Shown here piece after piece: positions 22,519 to 33,529 of a stretch of 64,000 nt of DNA; within the stretch, counting starts at the first letter, position 1; each line of letters begins with the position of its first letter. The stretch is from Leptobrachium leishanense (Eukaryota > Chordata > Amphibia > Anura > Megophryidae). The stretch covers positions 333,008,077 to 333,072,076 of the forward strand of contig CM019066.1 of the NCBI GenBank assembly GCA_009667805.1. The letters are read 5' to 3'. The notes under the pieces are model-generated. The model saw only the letters and a list, made by a program, of their open reading frames with translations, made no database searches and was not told the origin of the DNA. The position numbers and the translations under genes were made by a program.

Positions 22519-22845
22519 CTTATACCATTGGATATGCTCGTGTGATTTTAAAGTGGCGATCTTCCTCAAACTCTCATAGAACCTACAGTAAAAACAGCAG
22601 TCATGTTAAACTGAAACTATGGTGGAAATGGTGTTAATGTAGTCGAGTAAAATACCACTAAAGCTAAATGGCATTTTAGTCAAAGGAGTATAACTATAAA
22701 ACTCAATTAAAATTAGTCCCTCCCTAACATCTTCCTCTATTTTTTATTTAGTTGATTAAAATGTCAATAAATTTTCGTCATAATTTTCAGCCTAACTTCG
22801 TCATACTGTAGTCCTATTTTTGTCACTGAAACTGTAGTCAACTAT
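22519..22845. other. Unclassified sequence
   Basis: AT-rich, no supported feature. Confidence 0.4.
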
Positions 22846-23718
22846 GGGGGTTATTCAGAGAGATCTGAAATGTAACTGGACACTGAATTTCAGCGAACTG
22901 GGACATTTCTGGGCCATTCGGATATTCAGAGAGCAGGCAATTCGCCAAATTCTGGCGAATTGCTTGCACGTACGGTGCCTGTTCATGTGCAGTGAAATCC
23001 CTCATAGAGAAGCAATGGTTCGTCTATTCAGAGAACACTGAACAGCAGACGAATGTCAGTGAAGTGCCCTGCCGTTCGGTGGTTTCATTTGTCAGGTTTC
23101 CCATAGGCTTCAATGTAAAAATATTCCAGTTCAATATCTAATAAACTGTTTATCATTTTATTCTGCAGTAAAAAGTCTCTTTATTCTTGGATTTTTTTTA
23201 GGATCTTTTAGGCATTTTTTGGGATTTTTTTTCATCAAAATGTTTTTTTTTTTTTTTTTTTAAATCGTTTTTTCATTTTTCTGTAACAGACATTTTTATT
23301 ATCATTCATTGGATCTTATGTGTAAATTCCAGACATTTTCGTTCAGTAGTTGTTTTGCAAACAGTGTTTAAAATTTCAAACTTTAAAGCGAAGTGTTTTT
23401 CTTTTCACCCCGTTCGTCTGCTTGTCTGCTTGTCGGCTTCTCCCGACGGCTGCTCTGCACTGTGATCGACAGCTGCTCTAAATTTTCTGGCGTGTTCGGC
23501 TTGGTTTTTTGCGGCGGTTTTCAGTCAGTGTTTGGCGTGTGTTCGGTGAGTGTTCTGCGGGTTTGCGGCAGGTTTTCCCTGCACTACAGGGGCCCTGCGA
23601 TGCTTGCTGAATACACCGCAGGGCTGGGGAACTAGGAATCGCCGAATCGCCCCTAAGAGCGAGGAACGAAAAGTCACCGAACGTGCGGTGACTTTTCGGA
23701 TCTCTCTGAATAACCCTG
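22846..23718. mobile_element. CAGGGTTATTC-family element, near full length
   Basis: It starts GGGTTATTCAGAGAGATC and ends TCTCTCTGAATAACCCTG. The interior carries GGCGAATTGC, AGCAATGGTTCGTCTATTCA, the ATAAACTGTTTATC block, the T-rich block with CTGTAACAG and a CAGCGTTT-like block. No transposase is seen. Confidence 0.75.
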
Positions 23719-24030
23719 TAAGTCTCTCGAAAAATTATTAGTCAACTAAATTAATGCTCGATGGAAACCGTGACCTCTGAACTGAACAACAGCAGAATGT
23801 ATGGTGGAAACAACGGTTAAAACTATGCAGAGAAATACAGTGTACAACTTTGGCAGAGACTACGGTGTAAACAAGTATGGGGCACTAGAGTGGAAATTCC
23901 CTAAAGAATGAACTCCTTGTAGTTGATCCACTGTAGTTCCCCAAAGCTCAATGAAGCAAATTCACCATCTTCAATATAACATTGGTGGTAATGAATAATC
24001 TGGTAAATAAGAGGTGTTTAAGGAGACTTT
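23719..24030. other. Unclassified sequence between two MITEs
   Basis: About 300 bases with no supported feature. Confidence 0.4.
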
Positions 24031-24673
24031 CAGGGTTATCCAAAGAGATTCGAAAAGTCACCGCACGTTCGGTGACTTTTCGTTCTCTTCAATTCGGTTC
24101 CTTTTGCCGATTGCATTTCGGTGACCCTGCGGTGTATTCAGCAAGCACCACAAGGTCCCCGAATTGCAGGGAAAAGCTGCCGCAAACCTGACGAAAACTC
24201 ACCGAATGCACGCTGAAAACAAGCAAAAACATCTGGATTAACCTTCGAAAAAGCCGAACATGAGCCGAACAGGAGCCGAACATGAGCCGAATCACACAGA
24301 GCCAAAGCAGCTGTGACGTAGAGGAGGCAGTGAATAAATTAGCAAAACCATTTGTATGAATCTGGGAAAAAGAAACGCTGTTTGCAAAGAAACTACTGAG
24401 CGAAAATGTCTGAAACCACCGAATGGCAGGGCATTAGGGGAACCTTTCACTGCTGGTTTGTGTTCTCTGAATAGCCGAAGCAGTGCTTTTTCATGGGGAT
24501 TTCACTGCCCTCGAACAGGCACCGAACAGGCACCGTATGTTCAGGCAATTCGCCAGGATTTGGCGAATTGCCTGCTCTCTGGATAGCCGAATGGCCAGGA
24601 AAGGTAACCGAACGCTGATTTTCAGCGTTCGGTTACCTTTCTCAAGCAATTCGGATCTCTTTGGATAACCCTG
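24031..24673. mobile_element. CAGGGTTATTC-family element, internally deleted
   Basis: It starts CAGGGTTATCCAAAGAG and ends CTCTTTGGATAACCCTG. Both ends share the same T-to-C change in GGTTATTC, which suggests end homogenisation or a subfamily. The A/T-rich middle is missing; the sequence jumps from AAATGTCTGAAA to CCACCGAATGG. Confidence 0.75.
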
Positions 24674-24763
24674 TATGTCTTTGGAAACAGGTGCTGCTCA
24701 AATGTGATGGACCCAAAAACATAAACCGATATATACACTTCCTGGACAAAAAAGTCACACACT

Positions 24764-26075
24764 CTAATTTTTCTTTGGACCGCCTTTTGCTTTGATTACG
24801 GCACGCATTCACCGTGGCATCATTTCAATAAACTTATACGCTTATGTCACAACATTTATTACCGTCCAGAGTTGCATTAATTTGTCACCAAGATCTTTTA
24901 TTGATGATGGGAGAGTCTGAGCGCTGCGTAAAGTCTTCTCCAGCACATTATCCCAAAGATTCTCCATGGGGTTAAGGTCTGGACTGTGTGGGGCCAATCC
25001 ATGTGTGAAAATGATGTCTCATGCTCCCTGAACCACTCTTGCACAATTTGAGCCTGATGAATGCTGGAATTGCCATCTTGGAATATATAGATACAGTTAC
25101 ACAACACAGCGCTCATAGACCTTAGTCCATAAGAAAGCAGAATAAACACGTTACATGTCCATAGATTCAATTATCTTCATCTCAAAAAAGTTCTTTTATG
25201 ATGTTAGAAATGAAACCAATACTGTAGAAAAAAGCAGAAACAGGATTGTGCGGTATGTCAGTTCTAATGTCAATTATTAATTCACTGGTCTTAAACTCAC
25301 ATTCAGGGGATCCCACAACCGGCTCTAGGGAAAACAGCTCTTTGGGTCTTTCCCACTTTTTCTTCAGGTGCCCATATACCCCTTGATGAATCACTCAGAT
25401 CTCTATGGAGTATCACTGTAATACAAACGGATAAAGACCAGAAAGCACCACCTGGTGCGATAAATCACAACAAGATTTGCAGATTGTGAAGAGAGACAAT
25501 TGCCAACTCACAAATCATTGAGCTTCTATTGGCTCCGACAGATTTCGCATAAGGTGTTATAAAGGAAACCCCCAAACCTTCTTCTAGAGGATACTCGGTA
25601 AACATTAGTAAATTTCAAAATAAAAACCTTTATTATTAAAATATACAGTACATATCTACCAGGGGGCGTTTTGCCAGAATGGCTTCCTCAGTTGGTGATC
25701 ACACTACTGTCCTTACTGCTGCCTTTTTATACAATGCCTCTATCCATCAATAAAACAATTAACAGTCTAATTAAAATGCAATGCATTTCAGATGCTTTAA
25801 AATCGTGTCCGCCATTTTGCGCATGCGTATCAGCTCCGCATTCCTCCGTGGAACGCGGGACTCAATTGCCCGCTGATCATCTCAGCGCATGCGCACATGT
25901 CCGTGCACTTCACCCTGGAACGCCGAGCGGATTTGTATAGAGCGGCGTCTTGGTATATGCCCGCTGTGCCATCAGAAAAGAAAAATCCATTGATGGAAAA
26001 CCTGACCTAATTTTTTTGGGCTTGTAAGTAAGTCGAACCTAGACCCGACCAACTAAAGCAACCCCAGATGATAAC
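24764..26075 (-). pseudogene. Tc1-like transposase pseudogene
   Basis: On the minus strand, upstream of the insert, are residues like FPSMDFSF and then AYTKT near 25945-26000. Downstream comes [18 protein letters not shown], where Tc1 enzymes have the second catalytic Asp in an FQDDN-type motif. The next block has MDW and then, after a one-base deletion, [11 protein letters not shown] near 24965-24985, which holds the catalytic Glu. The frame ends with RAVIKAKGGPKKN and a stop at 24764-24766. An in-frame stop sits near 24838. One residue of the DDN motif is changed to Gly. The gene is dead. Family assignment is firm; the N-terminal DNA-binding part was not found. Confidence 0.8.
25087..25943. 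mobile_element. Insert inside the Tc1 transposase, carrying a hammerhead-like module
   Basis: The sequence between the two halves of the transposase is flanked by similar 15-base segments (25072-25086 and 25944-25958, sharing tcttgg and atat). This could be an old target duplication. Within it, on the minus strand, lies CTGAGGAAGCC followed by a stem, AAAACGC and an AATAAAG signal at 25629-25634. The family is unknown. Confidence 0.4.
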
Positions 26076-26130
26076 ACTGCTCCTGCAAGCTGGTATGGTA
26101 GGTGGTAACTTGTTTTTTGGACAGGCCGTG

Positions 26131-27049
26131 TATATCTATGTATTTACGTGATAAAAAGAACCGTAGGGATAAAACAAGATTACATTTTTGCTCAAGTGAA
26201 AGGCATGCACGTAATAAAGTAGATAATGTGAGATATATCATATTTTAAATTTAATCCCCTTTATTGTTGATCCTAGAACAGCAGCCCAGAGACCAGGAGA
26301 ATTTAAAAGCATAGGTGTCAACACAAATAGGAGCGATTACTGCTTTAAAGAGAACTCTCTGAATATATAGAGTCAAGGCATAAAGGAGCCAGTATTTGTA
26401 TCTGTTATATTTGCCTCTTTTATACATTTTGTAGCATCCATAGCTTTGCCTATTAATGAACCCACGTTTTATAAGGATTGGCATATGGCATTTAACCCAA
26501 GAGAATAAGGAATGATTTAACAATCCTTTCATACTTCTATTTCTCATTACAGCTTAGTGTTTGGCAGCTACTATACATCCCTCCGCATAAATTTCTCTCC
26601 CTCTCTTTTCATTTTATACTGAAGCAAATTAGACAAAGTTCCTATTGCACAGCTAATTAAAAATGGATTGTGAATACACTTTAAGAAAACAAAAGAAAAT
26701 CAGTTGAAGAGCCTGGTAATCAGAGACCGGCATTCAGTCACGTCGCTGGAAATGCAAAGAGCGAGCAAGCAGGCGCACGACCCATTGTAAGATGCACCTT
26801 CTAGTCCAGACTCTGCCTGACAAACTGATTTGTTAAAAAGTCACTGTGCGCTTTTTATTAATGGACATGGATTTACAGCAAATTAAGCAATCAAATGTTT
26901 CTGTTGGAATAAAATTTCTAGTTTATGCCTGAGATTATTATTAGGCCGGTCTTTGAATGCGTCGGATAATTTGCTCTCGTTTGTATTTATGATTAAATAC
27001 ATTTAGTAGGAAAATAATTTATTGAAACCTCATTTCATGTCTTGATATC
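26131..27049. other. Single-copy-looking DNA
   Basis: No repeat family recurring in the window is recognised here. The segment around 26600-26950 is AT-rich with several TAATTA-like and AATTAAGCAAT words. There is no coding frame of note. It may include conserved noncoding DNA, which cannot be judged without alignment. Confidence 0.35.
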
Positions 27050-27057
27050 TTTCCAAA

Positions 27058-27919
27058 CAGCGGTGTAACATGGGTTGTCGGTGCCCGCGGCAAGGCAAGA
27101 ATTGCGTGCCCCCTCAACCTGTGGATGCGTTAACACACCCTGATTCCCTTCCACCAGTTGAGTATTGACCCCCGTTACCCCACAAACACATGTATTGTAT
27201 ATTAACAAAATACTGATATAAAAAATGAAACCCACATGCCCCCACGCTACGCCACTGCTACCAGTCACCCTGTCCCAGTATACCCTAGTATAGTTCCACT
27301 CTCACACTATACCCAGTCACTCTCTCCCAGTACCACCAGTCACCCGCTCCCAGTACCCCCAGTCACGCTCTCCCATTACCCCAGTCACTCTCTCCCAGTA
27401 CCCCCAGTCATATCTCCTCTCTCAGTACCCCCACTTTCTCCCAGTACCCCCAGTCAATCTCTCTATCCAAGTACCCCCAGTACCCCCTCACTGTGTGGTG
27501 GTCACGCTGCTCTGGTGTCACACAGTGTTGCCTACTTTTGTGGAGTTTCTGGTGGCCTGGGGGGGGGCTGTCCAGGACTTCAAGGGGGGCTGACAAGCGT
27601 GGTACAGGGTTTTCTGTCGGATAATGCTGCGCTGTTTCATGTGACTCATGTCAGCATTAAGAAGGAGTCCGGACAGGACCAGAATTTTCTGTCCTAGTCC
27701 TTCCTTCTGGACGCTGAGTGCTAAGCCACCGCCGCAAAACTGGTGGCTGCCCATGCAAGGGCGTCTCACGGACACCAGTGTCCCTGAGCAGACATCTTGC
27801 TGATCCCTGCTGGAAAATATTATATTTAGTGGTTCAAATTGCTTTTGAAATTTTGTGCTCCCGAAGAAAATTGCGCCCCGGCGACCGCCCCCGAGGCCCC
27901 CCCCCAAGCTACGCCACTG
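27058..27919. mobile_element. hAT-like element (CAGNGGNGTANC ends)
   Basis: The left end CAGCGGTGTAAC and the right end GCTACGCCACTG are inverted repeats. The 8-bp flanks tttccaaa (27050-27057) and cttccaaa (27920-27927) match at seven positions. A second copy of the right end, GCTACGCCACTG, lies at 27245-27256, so a shorter unit may be nested at the left. The part 27270-27490 is a CCCAGTACCCCCAGTCAC-like low-complexity array. Confidence 0.65.
27270..27492 (+). repeat. CCCAGTACCCCCAGTCAC-type tandem repeat
   Basis: About ten imperfect units of 18-25 bases, each with CCCAGTAC and CAGTCAC. The 153-codon plus frame across it is a read-through of the array and is not a gene. Confidence 0.8.
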
Positions 27920-28034
27920 CTTCCAAATTCACCCTGCCCTCTCTTCTCTCGTTTTTTTTTTTTGTTTTTTTTTCCTTAACTCTATGTCATCCTTTGGGGA
28001 TCTTTTAATGTTATGAAGCAGAACCACCAAAAGA

Positions 28035-28289
28035 CAGGTGCCACATGGATCATGATGGTCAAATCCAAAACCATTCAATGCAGAATAAGCAGACTGGGCG
28101 CTAAGGTTTGAGCCAGCAGGAGCTCTTATTATTACAGGCTGTACACAACAGTTTGACTCTTGCAAGAGCCGAAATGTTGTGTGCTGCCTGTCCAAATAAA
28201 AACTCCCTTTGGACAAAACCTGAGTTCCCGGGCCGCTGCTTCTTCTGCATTGAATGATTTTGGATTTGGCTGCCCTGGTCCATATGGCA
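28035..28289. repeat. Inverted dimer with a hammerhead-like centre
   Basis: Two arms of about 120 bases (28035-28155 and 28170-28289) are inverted copies of each other. They share GCATTGAATG, TTTTGGATTTG, TGTTGTGT and an AATAA-type signal (28195-28200 on the plus arm). The centre is a perfect stem CTCTTGCAAGAG at 28157-28168, followed by CCGAAATGTTGTG. Confidence 0.6.
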
Positions 28290-28680
28290 CCTAGTCTTTG
28301 GCACCATGGTCTTTGGTCGGTCCAAGTCTTTGGTCCACTTCTTCTGCCTAAGTTGATTTTTGCCTTAATAAAGAATGGAATAATATATACAGATTGTTTC
28401 CATTTAATTTGTTACCTACCATGCCTTCCACCCCACATCATTACTATTATTCAAAGTCGCAGTCTCTCTCTCATTCCCATGTTGTCACCTTCATCCTACT
28501 CAAACCATGCTATTATCCTTCTCCCATATTACGTGACTGTGACTACACCCCACTCTTAAATGCCCCTGTCATTATAGGTCATTGCATACTCACATATATC
28601 TTCTGCTCTATGTATGGTTTTTGTAACTAATTCAATGTTTCCAATTCCCAAGATCAATGGGCCTGTTTCAGATAACACTT
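28290..28680. other. Unclassified sequence
   Basis: C/T-rich stretch without a recognised family. The open frames at 28254-28630 show no domain. Confidence 0.35.
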
Positions 28681-28681
28681 A

Positions 28682-29595
28682 CAGGGTTATTCAAAGAGAA
28701 TCGAAAAGCCACCACAAGTTCGGTGACTTTTCATTCTCTTCAATTCGGTTTGATTTGGCGATCCGATTTCGGCAACCCTGCGGTGTATTCAGCAATAACC
28801 ACCGGGCTGCCGAAATGCAGAGAAAAGTCGCCGCAAACCCGACGAGAACTCACCACAAAACGAGGGCGAATGCACGCCGAAACCCGCAAAAACATCTGGA
28901 TTAACCCGCAGAAAACGCCGGAAAAAAGCGAGCAGGAGCCCATCACACGCAGCGCAGCTGCCGGAAAATCCGACACCGCAGACGAATGCAGTGAATAAAT
29001 TAGAAAAACAGTTTGCAAACCGCGTTTCACTTTTCAAACATTCAAGTAAAGAAACTACGGAGCGAAAATGTCTGAAATTTGCATATGAGATCCAAGGAAT
29101 GATAATAAAAAGGGCTGTTACAGAAAAAATAAGTAAGGTTAAAAGAAAAAAAAAAATAGGACATTTTTTTTCAAAACAAAAAACCCCGAAAAATGCTTAA
29201 AATATCCTAAAAAAATCGATCAATAAATTTCACTGCAGAATTTTATAATGAACGATTTATTTGTTATTGAATTAAAATGGGAATATTTTTTACATTGAAG
29301 CCTATGGGATTCACCTGAATAAACCTGCCGAATTAAATCACCGAATGGCAGGGCATTAGGGGAACCTTTCACTGCTGGTTTGTGTTCTCTGAATAGACAA
29401 AGCAGTGCTTCTCTATGGGGATTTCACTGCCCTCAAACAGGCACCGAACAGGCACCGTATGTGCAGGCAATTCGCCAGGATTTGGCGAATTGTCTGCTCT
29501 CTGGATAGCCGAATGGCCAGGAAAGGTAACCAAATGCTGAATTTCAGCATTCGGTTCCCTTTCGGCAGCCATTCGGATCTCTTTGAATTACCCTG
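28682..29595. mobile_element. CAGGGTTATTC-family element, full length
   Basis: Ends CAGGGTTATTCAAAGAG and CTCTTTGAATTACCCTG; TA adjoins the left end and lies one base beyond the right end. The interior keeps all landmarks: CGCAAACCCGACGA, AAACATCTGGATTAACC, the GAAACTACGGAGCGAAAATG block, GGGCTGTTACAG, an A-rich run, and the CAGGCAATTCGCCAGG palindrome. No transposase frame. Confidence 0.8.
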
Positions 29596-30104
29596 ATAGT
29601 GCAATAATGTTCCAAACATCTGTCCAACGTTCGTAGTAAGGTCGGAAATGGTGTCTACATCAACTGAATTTACACTAATTCCAACTTCTTTTTCATTGTC
29701 AACCCCCAAAATTATCATCTTTGCTTTGAGTCCCAAATGCTGAGGCTAAACAAAAACACAGGATTTTTCCATTCACTTTTTTGCCCATTAACGTTCAAGC
29801 CCGCCTGCCAATGCCAAAGCAAACCTCTTTAGACTTTCAGCTCAGAAACTAAATGCGGGTTTATTTATAACCAGCAACACACATTTTGGGGTAATAAAGA
29901 AGAAAAATGGTGTGGACAGTTATCAAATTTGGCCTGGCTGCAGGATACAGAAAGTAGGTAAAAGCTAAAAATCAGTCCAGCACCCTATTCCCACTACACC
30001 TAGGCATACGCGTACACAGTCAGTATTCGGCCCACTGAATATACTGATTTCTCGTAAGATATGACCATGCAATACAGCGACAGCAAAGGAGATCATGGCA
30101 GCTT
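29596..30104. other. Unclassified sequence
   Basis: No feature supported. Confidence 0.4.
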
Positions 30105-30306
30105 CCTGGCATTCTGCCGGCTGGGTGGAGTAGAGGTAACGTCACTGCTCTATAGCCGTGAGACACAGGTTCGATCCCGGCAAGAGCACCTCTCCAGTAA
30201 GTGTCCTTGGGCAAGACACCTAACGGTACATACTCACCACCCAGGACATACTTGAAAACAAGAGAAATCTCAATGTATCCTTCCTGGTAAAATACTTTCT
30301 CAAACA
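30105..30306 (+). mobile_element. tRNA-derived SINE with a V-SINE-like core, copy 1
   Basis: The head contains an A-box-like GGTGGAGTAGAGG and a B-box GGTTCGATCCC at 30168-30178. Both are RNA polymerase III promoter parts inherited from a tRNA. The middle has GTGTCCTTGGGCAAGACACC, close to the conserved central domain of V-SINEs known from fish and amphibians. The tail ends TCCTTCCTGGTAAAATACTT. Confidence 0.75.
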
Positions 30307-30517
30307 AAAATAAGACAAATTCTAAACTATATAGGTGACCAATCTAAGCGCACAAAAACAGCCAAGCCTCACCTGTAGAAAAAGGATGAGTTGTGCAGAA
30401 GTGCTGCTGTGAAGGAGGATGGCATTTATTGTGATTGATTACAAAAATTAGTCGCTGAGGAATCCGTTCTAACGCTTGAAATTAATTAAGGACGGCCAGA
30501 CTTTCTTTTTATGCGTC

Positions 30518-30548
<31 letters not shown>

Positions 30549-31536
30549 GAAGCAGCGAGTCACAGATACGTAGGCATTTTAGTTATATCACTTTTTCATA
30601 CGATCCCTATCTAAGGTCACATTTGCATGAAGATTTAATGACGGCAAGAATATATTATTGCAATCCTGCCTTATCCTTCATCCGCGCCCGTTTAGTAAGT
30701 AAGACGGGCCCTGTCGCACTTCACTAATTCACTGTGATTTCTGCACAGTAACTTTAAGAAAATTCCCCCCGCTCCGCTTGAATTTCTCGGGTAGATTATA
30801 TATATTATAAGCTTGTTATTGCTCCTGATAGATTGCAATTATGATTAATTCTTCCCGACAGTACCAAAAAACTGTCAAAGCTAAAAAGGCCAAAGGAAGA
30901 ATAAAACTTTGTACCCCTGGGTAGCATTTCAAACGTATTAATAAAAGGTGAAGCTTGAATTAAACTGACATATAGATGTAAGCACAGATTGGGAGACGGC
31001 ATCTTTATTACTTAAGTAAAACGGCTCTATCCTAGCTTAGCGCAATTAATAGGAAAAAATCTCTGTTATAGTAAACTTCCCTTTTTATGTTTAATGCCAT
31101 GATATAGTATTCAGCAATAAAAGCGCGCTACTCTTTCGCACAACGGGACAGTCATTGGCCTTGCAAATTTAATTTTTAGCTTCAGTAGGCCAGTGTATTG
31201 AGCCAAAAAAGTATTATAGCCTAGCTTAAATTTAAATTTAATGACATTGATATATTCTAAATATTCGATGAGAACGGTTGGATGAAGATGCGGGCATTAA
31301 GGGCTGAACGGAGGATGCAGCAGCATGGTTTTAACCATGGTTTCTGGTGGCACTGCATATAAGATTCTCGGAGAGAACCCGTCTCCTTGGCCGTACTAAC
31401 AGCGGGTCTTTCTGATTTCAATGGATTTTTCTAGTAATCATAGTTTTCACTGTTGTGTAACTAGAGTGAAAATATGTTGACGTGTGTAAAATAAATATTC
31501 TAACATATATATTCACATGTGGCATGAGATTATATA
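30307..31536. other. Single-copy-looking DNA with a long T-run
   Basis: A run of about 24 T lies at 30518-30542. From 30560 to 31300 the sequence is AT-rich with many TAATTA, ATTTGCAT and TTAATTAT-like words, no recognised repeat and no coding frame. This texture fits conserved noncoding DNA, but conservation cannot be tested here. Confidence 0.35.
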
Positions 31537-32033
31537 CACTGCCTGGCCAAAAAAGAAGTCACAACTGGATTTAACTAAGCAAATAGGCGCGAGCCTTCCA
31601 TTGGATAATCACTGCAGTGATTAATATGTTTCAGCTGGAAGAAAATGAGGTCATGTGACGCCCTGAATATACTGAATGAGCAGGTTTTTCCATCAATGGA
31701 TTTTTTTTCTTTCCTGATGGACATATACCAAGATGACCACACCAGGATCATAGGCGTCGCTACAGTGGAGCAAGGGGTGACATTTGCCCCCAGATTATTC
31801 CTTCCTCCCCCCGTATGCCCCCCTGCCAGGGATCGGCATCCAGCTTTTCCCCACTGCCTCCCCCCAACCATCAGCTACAGGCATTACACAGGTAGGCAGA
31901 GAGTGTGGATGCTCTCTGGTCCCTCCTGCCCCAACCCCCACTCCCCCCCCAACAGCTGCAACCTGCCGGCCCCAGAGATGGGAGACCCTGGGTCACCACA
32001 CGGTCATAGAAGCAGGGAGGGAGGCGCTGTAGT

Positions 32034-32828
32034 CAGGGCCAGTGCTTCCACTAGGCAACCGCCTAAGGCACACTGCCACCTAGGGGTGCAGCCAGACCCA
32101 ACCTGGGTTCCATTATTGTACCCCTTCCTCATTGTTTACTTGTGTAGTTGGCTGTGGCAGCTCGCAAAGCGGACCCCCGCTAGCGGTGCAGAAGGTGAGT
32201 GTCTTTTGGTGATGCGCAGGCACCACGAGAAGACGTGTGGGCGCCACAAGAGGCAGATGAAAGGAAAAAAGAGGCACAGAAGAAAGAGGCACGAAAGAGA
32301 GAAAGAAAAAAGAGGCACAGAGTTAAGAAAGAAAAAGCAGAAAAAAAGCAGAAGATGAAAGAAAAGAGGCAGATGAAAGAAAGAAAGAAAGAGGCATAGG
32401 AAGAAAGAGGAGAAATAGGCACAGAAGAAAGAAAGAATGAGGCACAGAGGGCAGAGGAAAGAAAGAAAGAATGAGGCACAGAGGGCAGAGGAAAGAAAGA
32501 AAGAGGCAGAGGAAAGAAAGAGGCACAGAAGAAAGAAATAAAGAAAGGGACACAGAGGGCAGAGGAAAGGGGCACAGACTGATCTCAGGCCCGACCATCG
32601 GATGGGTAAGAAGGGCACCGAACGACAGTGTGCGGACCCCGTGCACAGTGTGTGTGTGTTGTTCCCCCCCCATCCACAGTGTGTGTGTCCCCATGCACAG
32701 TGTGTACCACCCCACCCCCCGCACACACAGTGTGTGTGTCCCCTTATTTGAAAAGTTGACAATTTTTTTGGGGGGGGCACAAGTAGCTGGTCTTGCCTAG
32801 GGCGTAAAATAGTCTAGCACCGGCCCTG
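32034..32828. mobile_element. hAT element inside the Tc1 copy
   Basis: Ends CAGGGCCAGTGCTTCCACTA and TAGTCTAGCACCGGCCCTG. A perfect 8-bp duplication gctgtagt lies at 32026-32033 and 32829-32836. The interior is a long purine-rich array. No transposase. Confidence 0.85.
32240..32575 (+). repeat. Purine-rich GAAAGAAAGAGGCACAG array
   Basis: Irregular units combine GAAAGAAAGA with GAGGCACAGA over about 335 bases. Nearly all bases on this strand are A or G apart from the CAC of each unit. Long minus-strand frames rich in Ser, Phe and Leu are artefacts of this array. Confidence 0.9.
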
Positions 32829-33081
32829 GCTGTAGTCCCTGTCTTCCTGCAGCCAGGTGGCACAGGGGTCGTTCGGACCTCTGTATCTCTGTACTCATGT
32901 GCGTTGTGTAGAAAAAAAAAGTGGACTGCTCAGTCCAAAATGCCCGGGCCTATATTCTGTCCCAGGCCGGGCCGGAATCAAAGCAAAAGGTGACCCAATG
33001 GAATATTAGAGCGCGTGACATTGTTTTGGCCAGGCAGTGTATGAAGTGAAGGTTTCATTCTTTCTATAATGACAAGTTTTA

Positions 33082-33529
33082 GGCTGCTGTCAGACGAGCG
33101 TAGTGTTCACGTCCGTGATTGGGCCTAAAAGTACGTCCGTGATAGCATGAAAGAAAGTCCATTGGAGCCTGACACATGAAGTACGTCCGCACTGAACTGC
33201 GGACGCATGACGGACGCTGCAAACGGACGCAGGTTAGGCAAGAACGTAATACTGCTAGAACGGACGTGCGGAGTGCGCCACGTCCACAACGTCTGCATAG
33301 CTTTGTGTGTGAGTGATGGAGCATGGTCAGACGGACTGCATTTATACGTCCAGCATTTTTGACGGACAGAATGTTTTTTCATTGTAATTTATTTTTCCCT
33401 CCTACATCCGTCAAAAATAACTTCAGTGAAAAAACGGACTGTGTGACCACTACTGCGTCATCCGTACTGACGATGTCCATACTGCACGGACGTACAGTCC
33501 GTAGAAATCACGCTCGTCTGACCCCAGCC
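33082..33529. mobile_element. PIF/Harbinger-like MITE, copy 3
   Basis: Ends GGCTGCTGTCAGACGAGCG and CGCTCGTCTGACCCCAGCC with TTA on both sides (33079-33081 and 33530-33532). The interior is closely similar, in inverted orientation, to the copy at 40801-41247. Confidence 0.85.

Larger units (their letters stand above)
24736..26130 (-). mobile_element. Tc1-like element, copy 1, interrupted
   Basis: Ends CACTTCCTGGACAAAAAAG and the inverse of CACGGCCTGTCCAAAAAAC, each flanked by TA (24734-24735 and 26131-26132). A decayed transposase lies on the minus strand, interrupted by about 860 bases of foreign DNA. The same family occurs at 31537-33039 and as a fragment at 35496-35745. Confidence 0.8.
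31645..33010 (+). pseudogene. Tc1-like transposase pseudogene, middle replaced
   Basis: The upstream piece (31645-31750) reads VFPSMDFFSFLM and then YQDDHTRI, which includes the FQDDN-type catalytic Asp motif. The downstream piece (about 32972-33010) reads IKAKGDPMEY and a stop, the usual C-terminal end of this family. Everything between, including the part with the catalytic Glu, is lost or displaced. The open frame of 237 codons starting at 31645 runs out of the transposase into inserted purine-rich DNA, so it is a chimeric artefact. Confidence 0.75.
31537..33039 (+). mobile_element. Tc1-like element, copy 2, interrupted
   Basis: Ends CACTGCCTGGCCAAAAAAG and CTTTTGGCCAGGCAGTG-like right end, with TA on both sides (31535-31536 and 33040-33041). 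Only the two extremities of the transposase remain. The middle, about 1.2 kb, is replaced by other DNA including a complete hAT element (32034-32828). Confidence 0.8.

Noticed and set aside
30105..30306. tRNA gene
   Set aside because: A and B boxes are present, but the segment cannot form a full cloverleaf and continues into a SINE core and tail.
31645..32358. 237-codon plus-strand frame
   Set aside because: It begins in a Tc1 transposase fragment and reads through an insertion into purine-rich repeat DNA. The frame is a chance fusion.
32136..32780. Long minus frames rich in Ser, Phe and Leu
   Set aside because: Complement of the GAAAGAAAGAGG array; composition alone explains the open frame.
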